Shown here: piece by piece, positions 1 through 7,563 of the stretch
Numbering within the stretch: the first letter of the stretch is position 1
Layout of the letters: each line of letters begins with the position of its first letter
Assembly (NCBI RefSeq): GCF_014651955.1
Contig: NZ_BMXW01000001.1
Span: 267,956 to 331,955 of the forward strand
DNA from: Shewanella fodinae
GTDB taxonomy: Bacteria > Pseudomonadota > Gammaproteobacteria > Enterobacterales > Shewanellaceae
Length of the DNA: 64,000 bases
Direction: 5' to 3'
Translations under genes and position numbers: made by a program
The notes under the pieces: generated by a model
The model's database searches: none
Told to the model about the DNA's origin: nothing
The model's input: only the letters and a program-made list of their open reading frames with translations

Positions 1-350
1 ATGTCATAACTGAGTTGCAACTGTGGCGATAATTTGTTTCTATCCAACGCCGTCACTAGCGCCAAATACCGACTATTAAGCTGATGACTGTCCTGCAAAT
101 ATTGTTCGGTAAGATCACCGCCAAACTCAGCGTTATAGTCGTTAACACCAGCAAAAGTTGCGTAAAGAGGTTCCAGCTTCAGGTACGCTTTGAAATATTG
201 ATCGACAATATCCAGATATTGCTTGTCTACCGTTTGAGCTTGTATTGCTGTTGCCAATGGAGCAACCGCTGCCGCATTTGTCCGCTCGTTACATGCTGTG
301 CTGACTAACGCCGCAAAACCTACCACAGCCAACTTAAACCCTTTGTTCAT
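1..350 (-). CDS. DUF885 family protein, N-terminal part (runs off the left edge)
   Basis: The visible 116 residues begin at an ATG (348-350) with a hydrophobic signal sequence ending in S-T-A-C. This may be a weak lipobox, because the -3 residue is Ser rather than Leu. After a low-complexity linker comes a segment reading roughly YLKLEPLYATFAGVNDYN, which resembles the N-terminal signature of DUF885 proteins, large and probably periplasmic proteins of unknown enzymatic role. The upstream sequence on this strand carries GGAGAA about 6 bases before the start. The catalytic part lies outside the window, so the activity cannot be judged. It is divergent from the gene at 430. Confidence 0.7.
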   Translation of the reverse strand, partial: MNKGFKLAVVGFAALVSTACNERTNAAAVAPLATAIQAQTVDKQYLDIVDQYFKAYLKLEPLYATFAGVNDYNAEFGGDLTEQYLQDSHQLNSRYLALVTALDRNKLSPQLQLSYD

Positions 351-429
351 TATGATAATTCTCCAAGACGACACTTCGTCGCAAAAGCTCCACTATACTT
401 TGAAAACACCAAACTATGGGCGGGGCTCC

Positions 430-936
430 ATGATCTATTCATTTAGCAATTCAGGCTTTCGTGATCCTGAAACCGGCGTATATAACCAAACCTATTTCAT
501 GGAAGTTTTTCATCGCGAATGGTATCGACATTTACGTGAACAGCAAAGCTTGGCGTTGCTATATTTGTCGCCGTTATTGCCCGGGATGATTAATCAACCG
601 CATTTACTCGATTTTTTCACTGGCAGAGTTCAAGCATCTTTATTAAGAGCCACCGACTTACTCGCCAGGCTGAATCAACAACTTTTTGCCGTTGGCCTAT
701 TTAATACCGATGAGGCAGGTACTCGCACCGTTCTCGAAAGAATAAACCTCCAGCTGCGAGAGTTTTCAGCCGAATACAAACAACATCATGGTATTGGATT
801 GGACTACAGAATTGCCGCTTGTCTATGTCTGCCAAATACTGACATAAAGCCGGAGTTGTTATTTATTGAAGCGGAAAGCCGCTGCATGAAAAATGATAGA
901 ACCAACAACGATGTGTTGCATATCACAGGTAATTAA
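430..936 (+). CDS. Degenerate GGDEF-domain protein
   Basis: A 168-residue protein that is essentially a single GGDEF fold. DPETGVYNQTYF (residues 12-23) matches the DPLTGLYNRRYF opening of diguanylate cyclases, and FNTDEAGTRTVLERI matches the later helix. At the active-site turn, where RYGGEEF is expected, the protein reads R-L-N-Q-Q-L-F (residues 80-86). The catalytic GG(D/E)EF residues are therefore gone and cyclic-di-GMP synthesis is very unlikely. No inhibitory RxxD site or sensory domain is obvious. It may act by protein interaction or be a relic. The start at 430 is preferred over an upstream in-frame ATG at 298, which would overlap the divergent gene. Confidence 0.7.
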   Translation: MIYSFSNSGFRDPETGVYNQTYFMEVFHREWYRHLREQQSLALLYLSPLLPGMINQPHLLDFFTGRVQASLLRATDLLARLNQQLFAVGLFNTDEAGTRTVLERINLQLREFSAEYKQHHGIGLDYRIAACLCLPNTDIKPELLFIEAESRCMKNDRTNNDVLHITGN

Positions 937-945
937 TGCGCATAA

Positions 946-967
946 AAAAGCCCCTTACGGGGCTTTT
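946..967. terminator. Bidirectional Rho-independent terminator
   Basis: The stem AAAAGCCCC / GGGGCTTTT with a TTAC loop lies between two convergent genes (the GGDEF-like gene ending at 936 and the TPR gene ending at 972). A/T tails on both sides suit termination in both directions. Confidence 0.85.
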
Positions 968-971
968 CAAT

Positions 972-2216
972 TTACAGCGAAACCTTATGAATACGCGCCT
1001 TATCTTTGATATAGGAGATATAGTTGGTTGCACTTTTTGCGGTCTTCTTATCTTTGGCAGCCAATTCCGCATAACGATATGCTTCCTTGTATTGCTTCAG
1101 ATTCAAATACGCCAACATCAATTCATACTGAGCTTCACCTGGATTATCCAAGCCGGCCTTCAGAGCCTGTTCAAACACTGGGATAGACTCTTTATATTTC
1201 TGATCCAGAGACAACAAACGTCCCTGTTTCAGATAAAGGGTTCCACCTGTGCTCATAGATGCAGCTTGACCATAATAGCTAGCCGCATCCTTCAGATCTT
1301 TAGCCTGATGGAAGAAACCTGCCAGCATGCTAAGGTTTTTCTCATCTTTAGGCACTACGCCACTCTTGATATGCTTCTCAAGGATTGTTGCACCACGATA
1401 TGGTGACCCTTTAGAAGCCAACAGCTGACATAAACGAACGATGTTGTCTGATTTTTCTAAGAAACCACCTTCATAGGCGATTTCATAGGTAGCCAGAGAA
1501 CGGTCATAGTCTTCTGTCAACAGATAGAGCTGCGCCAACTGTACCCACAGACGTTTATCGTCAGGGAACAGCGGTACCATCACCTCTAACACACCAACAG
1601 CATCTTTGTATTTTTTCAGGTTGAACAGTGATTGGAATTTCAGCTGATACAGACCTTTATCCGGTTTATCCATAACAGATATCCCTTCATTTACGGTCTT
1701 TAACGCATTATCCCATTGCTGCATTTCTGTGTAAGCAATCGCCATACGACGATAGACAATCGCATCTTTCTTACAGGTGAAATTCATCCACTTACGATAG
1801 TAGGTGATGGCTTCCTTGTACTTTTTCTCCTGCAACAACAGGTCAGAATAAAGCCGCAAGGTCGCAGCGTGGTCTACACCGCCCAACACATCAGCATCTA
1901 CTGCAACTTTCAGGTACTTGATGGCTTTATCCATCTGACCCTTCTCTGCGTAGAAGTTACCCAGCATACGGTCGACATAAGCTTTATCAAACTCGCCACG
2001 TGGGTCAGCTTCCAGCAATGTTGCAATAGCATCATCCAACTTACCAGCCTGGTATGCTTCAAAAGCCTTCTGAACCTTACGCGCAGATGATTCCCCCACA
2101 GCTTTTGACTGACGAAGGTCAATAGGACACTTCTCAGCCGCAACTGCGGTATTCATCACTATGCTGCCTGAAAAAGTCAACACTAAAGCTGCAGCAAGTT
2201 TTGTCACTTTATGCAT
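972..2216 (-). CDS. TonB2-associated periplasmic TPR-repeat protein
   Basis: A 414-residue protein with a Sec signal peptide (about residues 1-26, ending AVAA) followed by tandem tetratricopeptide-like helices through most of its length. Examples are the segments AKGQMDKAIKYLKVAVD, QEKKYKEAITYYRKW and LTEDYDRSLATYEIA. It is the last gene of the six-gene TonB2 operon; its ATG starts one base after the tonB2 stop. TPR proteins encoded with TonB2/TtpC systems in Vibrio and Shewanella are thought to be periplasmic partners of the complex. The role here, as a periplasmic scaffold, is inferred from context. The gene ends at the bidirectional terminator at 946-967. Confidence 0.85.
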   Translation of the reverse strand: MHKVTKLAAALVLTFSGSIVMNTAVAAEKCPIDLRQSKAVGESSARKVQKAFEAYQAGKLDDAIATLLEADPRGEFDKAYVDRMLGNFYAEKGQMDKAIKYLKVAVDADVLGGVDHAATLRLYSDLLLQEKKYKEAITYYRKWMNFTCKKDAIVYRRMAIAYTEMQQWDNALKTVNEGISVMDKPDKGLYQLKFQSLFNLKKYKDAVGVLEVMVPLFPDDKRLWVQLAQLYLLTEDYDRSLATYEIAYEGGFLEKSDNIVRLCQLLASKGSPYRGATILEKHIKSGVVPKDEKNLSMLAGFFHQAKDLKDAASYYGQAASMSTGGTLYLKQGRLLSLDQKYKESIPVFEQALKAGLDNPGEAQYELMLAYLNLKQYKEAYRYAELAAKDKKTAKSATNYISYIKDKARIHKVSL

Positions 2217-2217
2217 C

Positions 2218-2838
2218 TTAGTTGCCTCCCTTATTCAGCTTAAAGTCCAATTGAACTTTCTGACCAGGCTGTCTCTGGGGCTTGCCGTCAACAATCTTTG
2301 GTTTGTATTTCCACTTCCTCAGCGCCCGGATCGCTTCACGATCGAAGATACGCTTAGGATCGGCGTCAATAACTTCTACGTCATCAACGCTACCGGTTTC
2401 AGTAATCGTGAAACTCAGCTGCACCCAACCTTCTTTACCGTCACGTGCTGCAGCAATCGGATACTGTGGTTCGATACGAACGATAGGAGTCGCATCGCCA
2501 TCACGAGTCATCATATTGCCCAGCTTAAATCCGGTGCTAGCCGGACCTGATGCAACAGCGCCAAAACTGAAACTCATAGAAGTATCAATATTGGAGGAGT
2601 CATCAGGTGGAGTTTCATCCATCTGAGGCGGTTGCTCTGGTGGTGGTGGTGGTTTAGGGGTTTCTCTGACCTTCTTCTGCGCCTGGGAGTCCTGCTTATC
2701 CATTGTGATCTCAATGACCGGCGAGTCAGCGGAGGTGTCGGCACGTTTCGCGCCGCCACCAACCAGAGTAGCCATAAACCAAAACAGACCAAATGTAACA
2801 GCAGCACCAATAATGATAGATACTAGTGCTCTAAACAT
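2218..2838 (-). CDS. tonB2: TonB2 energy-transducing protein
   Basis: A 206-residue inner-membrane-anchored protein. It has one N-terminal transmembrane helix (about residues 5-26), a short proline-rich periplasmic stretch (about 58-79, including five consecutive prolines), and a C-terminal TonB domain (about 120-206) with the YP...A...G..G.V...F.I...G.V..V segment. The spacer is much shorter than in E. coli TonB (239 residues), which is typical of TonB2 proteins. It couples the proton-motive force, through ExbB2/ExbD2, to outer-membrane receptors such as the two encoded at 7564-10248 and 46652-49504. The gene begins one base after the exbD2 stop, which implies translational coupling. Confidence 0.92.
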   Translation of the reverse strand: MFRALVSIIIGAAVTFGLFWFMATLVGGGAKRADTSADSPVIEITMDKQDSQAQKKVRETPKPPPPPEQPPQMDETPPDDSSNIDTSMSFSFGAVASGPASTGFKLGNMMTRDGDATPIVRIEPQYPIAAARDGKEGWVQLSFTITETGSVDDVEVIDADPKRIFDREAIRALRKWKYKPKIVDGKPQRQPGQKVQLDFKLNKGGN

Positions 2839-2839
2839 A

Positions 2840-3244
2840 TCAGTCTTTCCCCGCAGATACCGAGATCTTGTCTACACCAGCAGCTTTAACCTGATCCATA
2901 ACACGAACCACCAAACCATGTTTGGCTTCTTTGTCAGCTTGGATCAGCACTGCGGCTTCAGGAGCCTCAGCCAGCATACGTTCAACGTTTGCTGACACCC
3001 GTTCAATATCAACCTGACGGTTTTCCATCATAATCACACCAGTTTTACTGACGCCGATAAAGATGTTAGCCGATGGTTTAGAAGTCGCATGTGCCGCCTG
3101 AGGTTTGTTGTAGTCCAAACCTGATGGCTTCACAAACGACGTAGTTACGATGAAGAAGATCAACATAATGAACACGATGTCGAGCATCGGGGTCATATCG
3201 ATCTGCGCTTCCTCGTCTATACTGGAATGCTTCTTACGTGCCAT
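2840..3244 (-). CDS. exbD2: ExbD2 biopolymer transport protein
   Basis: A 134-residue ExbD/TolR family protein. The membrane helix (about residues 15-40) begins with IDMTPMLDIVFIML, which contains the conserved aspartate needed for proton use. A periplasmic domain follows. Together with ExbB2 (next upstream, 13-base gap) and TtpC it should form the proton-driven motor of the TonB2 system. Length and motif are normal for the family. Confidence 0.93.
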   Translation of the reverse strand: MARKKHSSIDEEAQIDMTPMLDIVFIMLIFFIVTTSFVKPSGLDYNKPQAAHATSKPSANIFIGVSKTGVIMMENRQVDIERVSANVERMLAEAPEAAVLIQADKEAKHGLVVRVMDQVKAAGVDKISVSAGKD

Positions 3245-3257
3245 GTTAAATCTCTCT

Positions 3258-3785
3258 CTAGTGCTGAGGCAGTCTGTCTTTTAACTTTTCCATGCGGATC
3301 TTCATCTTGGCATCGAGACGCGTGCTAAAAAACACACCTGACAATGCTGCCACCATTCCCGCCATAGTTGGCATGGTTGCTAATGAAATACCCGCAGCCA
3401 TTAGACGAGCATTACTCGTCCCTTGAACTGCCATCACATCGAACACTGACACCATCCCTGTTACCGTACCTAACAACCCGATCATCGGGCAGATAGCTAC
3501 TAGGGTATTAATGATCAGCATACGAGCTCTAATCTCTTGAGTTGCCTGGGACACCCAGGCCTCACGGATGCGGTGTGCATACCAAGAATGTCTGTCCTCT
3601 CTGGCATTCCATGAGGCTATGATCTGCTTATGAACTTTCGGTGCGACCCAATTGACGTACCAATAACGTTCAAGCATCAATGCCCACATAAGGAACAGCA
3701 CAAGCGCTACCAGCCAAAGGATATTTCCCCCGGCGGCCATGAAGCCCCTGACGGTTGCCCAAACGTCCATCAGGTATAGCATCAT
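3258..3785 (-). CDS. exbB2: ExbB2 (MotA/TolQ/ExbB family) motor protein
   Basis: A 175-residue short ExbB with a first transmembrane helix near residues 20-40 and two C-terminal helices carrying the conserved segments PMIGLLGTVTGMVSVFDVMA and GISLATMPTMAGMVAALSGVFF. Its ATG overlaps the ttpC stop codon in a TAATG arrangement, and a second ATG follows immediately. Either could be used, and the overlap indicates coupled translation. It pairs with ExbD2 to energise TonB2. The short form differs from TtpC, the second ExbB-like protein of the operon, which carries a large periplasmic extension. Confidence 0.93.
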   Translation of the reverse strand: MMLYLMDVWATVRGFMAAGGNILWLVALVLFLMWALMLERYWYVNWVAPKVHKQIIASWNAREDRHSWYAHRIREAWVSQATQEIRARMLIINTLVAICPMIGLLGTVTGMVSVFDVMAVQGTSNARLMAAGISLATMPTMAGMVAALSGVFFSTRLDAKMKIRMEKLKDRLPQH

Positions 3786-5140
3786 TAGTCAGCCCTCTTC
3801 TCAGCATGCATCGCGATCAGACCAGCACTCTGTTCTTCAATAATCTGAACAACGGATTTACTACGAGTTACGCACAAAGCATGAGCCAGCATCAGCGGCA
3901 ACGCAGCAATCAGACCCTGAACTGTCGTTACCAGAGCCATAGAGATACCACCCGCCATCAGTTTTGGATCGCCAGTACCGAACAGCTGGATTGACTGGAA
4001 GGTAGCAATCATACCGGTTACGGTACCCAGCAGACCTAACATTGGTGCAATCGCTGCCATCACTTTCAGGATAGAGATACGCGCTTCTAACGCCGGAGTT
4101 TCTTTCAGAATTGCTTCGTCAAGTTTCAACTCCAGAGTTTCAACATCGATATCTTTATTATCGAAGTAAACTTTCAGGACACGACCCAGTGGGTTATTAC
4201 CAGGTTTGTCAATGTGCTTAGCCTGAGATTTAACTTTGGCAGCAACAACTGACAGAGTAATCATACGTTCAATCGCGATCACCAGACCTAAGGCCAATAC
4301 TGCCATGATGATGTAACCGATAATACCTGCAGACTCAATGCGGTCTTCAAGGCTGGCTTTCTGAGTGAAGATGTTCAACAGAGCACCACGACCCGGATCA
4401 ATATAGACCTTTGCAGTGCCAGAAGTCGCCTTTTCAAAGTCAGCGGCAGCGCTAACCATATAACCTTCAGGCTGCTGAGACAGTTCCTGAATCAGGTTCA
4501 GGTTAGGGTTCCATACCACATACTTGCCGTTAGCCAGTAAGTTGAACGCACCAATACGCGTGATAGAGGTTGTCTGAACGTTACCATCAATATCAGTCAC
4601 AGAACCATCAAACTTCACCACTTTACCGCTCTGGTTCATTTCAAACAGTTCTTCTTCCCAGAACTTTTCCAGCTCTTCAATTTTCGGCAGCTGTTTACGA
4701 GCACCTAAATCAGCGATGAACTTGTCACGGCCTGGATATTGAGCACTGACGTTAGAGTTGATCAGCTTACCGGCAAAATCACCAGCTTCACCTTTAACCA
4801 CCCCAAACATTTCACCAAGGTCACCCTGAGCAGTTTTCAGGTCGTCTTCTAACTGGGCGATTTTGTGTTCGTTGTCGCTGAATTGTTTATTCAGATCTTC
4901 GCCACGTTTCTTTTCGGCAGCTAAAGCGTTCTTTTCACGCTGTAACAAAGCAGCTTTGTCACCGCGTTCAGCCTGAAACTCAGCTTCGCGTTTCGCGTTA
5001 ATCTTACCCTGATCGGCACGTTCAGTTTTGATTTGTTGCAATAACTGATCAATGGTTTTTGGAGCGTCAGCAGCGCTAACCATTCCAGAGACCAAAGAGA
5101 AACTTGCAGCAACTAGCGCTGTAGTGATTAACTTCTTCAT
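3785..5140 (-). CDS. ttpC: TtpC, ExbB-like protein with periplasmic N-terminal extension
   Basis: A 451-residue protein with a cleavable-looking signal peptide (residues 1-24, ending VSAAD). A charged coiled coil follows (about 30-105: RADQGKINAKREAEFQAE, AQLEDDLKTAQGDLGE), then a globular periplasmic region, and finally a C-terminal MotA/TolQ/ExbB domain with three helices (about 270-440, with MLGLLGTVTGMIATFQ). This is the architecture of TtpC, which is required for TonB2 function in Vibrio. It overlaps both neighbours by one base. The coiled coil probably contacts the DUF3450 partner encoded just upstream; that is inference. Confidence 0.9.
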   Translation of the reverse strand: MKKLITTALVAASFSLVSGMVSAADAPKTIDQLLQQIKTERADQGKINAKREAEFQAERGDKAALLQREKNALAAEKKRGEDLNKQFSDNEHKIAQLEDDLKTAQGDLGEMFGVVKGEAGDFAGKLINSNVSAQYPGRDKFIADLGARKQLPKIEELEKFWEEELFEMNQSGKVVKFDGSVTDIDGNVQTTSITRIGAFNLLANGKYVVWNPNLNLIQELSQQPEGYMVSAAADFEKATSGTAKVYIDPGRGALLNIFTQKASLEDRIESAGIIGYIIMAVLALGLVIAIERMITLSVVAAKVKSQAKHIDKPGNNPLGRVLKVYFDNKDIDVETLELKLDEAILKETPALEARISILKVMAAIAPMLGLLGTVTGMIATFQSIQLFGTGDPKLMAGGISMALVTTVQGLIAALPLMLAHALCVTRSKSVVQIIEEQSAGLIAMHAEKRAD

Positions 5141-5922
5141 TATTTAGCAGCCTCCGCAGCTGGAATAGGTAACGCGAACAGATCCATTGCCCCTTGCTTA
5201 CGGGCAATACGAATGCCTTTGGTGATGTCACGCAGATAGCCGTCGTCCAGCTTATCCCAACCCTTAGTTTCAGTGTTGTACATCCAGGCAGTCTTCTGGT
5301 CCAAACTCTGTGCATACAGAGCAACGCGACCCAAGCGGAAGAAGTCAACCAGCACTTCTTTGCCATCCAGATTTAGCTTACCGGTTTCAACGTCAACAAA
5401 ATTGCCATAATCACGCTCGATGCTATACGCATCCAAGATCATACGGAATTTTTCTGCGAGAGTAACATCGGCGCTATTCAGCAGGTTTTTGAGATTTTCT
5501 ACACGCTCATGACGATCTTCACTTCTGAAAGGAAGATCCAGCGCTACGAATTTTTCCAGTGCAGTTACCATCTTGAACATCAAAGGCACAACACCCTGAC
5601 GCAGCTTATCTACGCCGTTGATGTCGTCCTGAATGCCCTTCATGGTTCTATCCTGATCGGCAACCAGCGTTGCCAAATAATCATTATAGGCTTTCAGCGA
5701 TTCTCTTTGATCTGCTACGTTAGAATATTCAAAAAGCATATCCTGAGCCTGATCAAAGTACTTATCGATCTTCTTCTGAGACGCCGCAGCATCAGCATGG
5801 ATCTGACTAGCTGCTTTTTGGGCATCAGCAAGAGGATCGGCAACAACTAAGTTGCTGCTGGCTAATGCCAGCGCGCCAACAAGCGCAGAAGCGATTTTGG
5901 TTCTATTGCTTACCTTGGACAT
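5140..5922 (-). CDS. DUF3450 periplasmic coiled-coil protein, first gene of the TonB2 operon
   Basis: A 260-residue protein from the ATG at 5922. An in-frame start at 5958 would add residues ahead of a normal signal peptide. The signal peptide (about residues 1-28, ending VVAD) is followed by a long helical, Gln/Lys/Glu-rich region (about 30-130) predicted as coiled coil, then a conserved C-terminal half with RLGRVALYAQSLDQKTAWMY. DUF3450 proteins occur together with TtpC/ExbB2/ExbD2/TonB2. Its stop overlaps the ttpC start by one base. Only weak promoter candidates are visible upstream, for example a TATAAG element within the palindrome at 6051-6060. No convincing Fur box was seen. Confidence 0.85.
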   Translation of the reverse strand: MSKVSNRTKIASALVGALALASSNLVVADPLADAQKAASQIHADAAASQKKIDKYFDQAQDMLFEYSNVADQRESLKAYNDYLATLVADQDRTMKGIQDDINGVDKLRQGVVPLMFKMVTALEKFVALDLPFRSEDRHERVENLKNLLNSADVTLAEKFRMILDAYSIERDYGNFVDVETGKLNLDGKEVLVDFFRLGRVALYAQSLDQKTAWMYNTETKGWDKLDDGYLRDITKGIRIARKQGAMDLFALPIPAAEAAK

Positions 5923-6149
5923 AGTTCCCAACCAATTTGAAGTGAATAAACAGGTCAACTTATCGACGTTTTTTGCTTTTTACTCAGCTTTTACCGCCCA
6001 TAAGTACATCTTTCTCTTGTGATTGTTAGATTTTTCTTCCCTTTCTATACCTTATATAAGGCATAGACCCGCAGGAATCATTTCATAAAATGTTGACCGG
6101 TGTCAACTAATGGAGAGGCGAAAAAACAGTAAAAATTTAACCCTAAATT

Positions 6150-7028
<879 letters not shown>

Positions 7029-7052
7029 TTGGTGTATTAGTTCTGACTATAT

Positions 7053-7126
7053 CTGACACGGAATATTGAACCCCCTCCGTCTTATCTAGCTCTAATTAGC
7101 TGACACAGACTTTTGAACGCCCTCGC
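7053..7126. repeat. Two 27-base direct repeats resembling an IS terminus
   Basis: CTGACACGGAATATTGAAC... (7053-7079) and CTGACACAGACTTTTGAAC... (7100-7126) match at most positions and lie 47 bases apart. Read on the other strand they have the form GTTCAAAAGTCTGTGTCAG, similar in style to the ends of IS256-type elements. They may be nested leftovers of insertions; the family assignment is tentative. Confidence 0.4.
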
Positions 7127-7155
7127 ATGCATGCTAGAAAACATCCTTCCTAATC

Positions 7156-7401
7156 TTAATTCTCTTTCGTAAGAACCCTATTTTGACGCATCAATGCTTC
7201 AGCTTCACGTTTCTCTTGTTCACGTTCTTGTTCAGTGGTGCAACGCCTTTGGGGCATTCTTGACCCAGTAACAGTAACGGTTTCGCAACGATATCCATTA
7301 GCCGCACTTTTTGCTTGTTCATCTTTTGTAGCTTTTGTTGTCGAAGTGCAAGCGCTCAGTATAACCGCAGCACAAGTCCCCATTAATATTTTACCTACCA
7401 T
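7156..7401 (-). CDS. Small lipoprotein with a TonB-box-like motif
   Basis: An 81-residue protein. The start at 7401 is chosen over 7461 because AGGAG lies 7 bases upstream and a normal lipoprotein signal follows, with lipobox L-S-A-C and the acylated Cys at residue 18. After a Thr/Lys/Ala linker come Cys39, the heptapeptide E-T-V-T-V-T-G (40-46), SRMPQRR and Cys54, then a charged helix (57-79). The two cysteines could form a disulphide-closed loop. ETVTVTG closely resembles TonB boxes of outer-membrane receptors. The gene is 162 bases downstream of, and co-oriented with, a TonB-dependent receptor gene. Its function is unknown. Confidence 0.75.
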   Translation of the reverse strand: MVGKILMGTCAAVILSACTSTTKATKDEQAKSAANGYRCETVTVTGSRMPQRRCTTEQEREQEKREAEALMRQNRVLTKEN

Positions 7402-7563
7402 AAATACTCCTATAGAACCCTTAAAAATACAAATGTCCGTACGAGGCTCTATTCCTGACATAGATCACTAATTGCATGTTTTATCTACAGTGGATGTTTA
7501 TCAAGCTCAGAAACAGTCCCCGGCAAAGCCGAGGACTTAACCTTAAAACAACCAATAAAATGA

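Noticed and set aside
936-1406. Plus-strand open frame of 156 codons overlapping the TPR gene
   Set aside because: Antisense to a clear TPR protein with a signal peptide; starts inside the terminator region.
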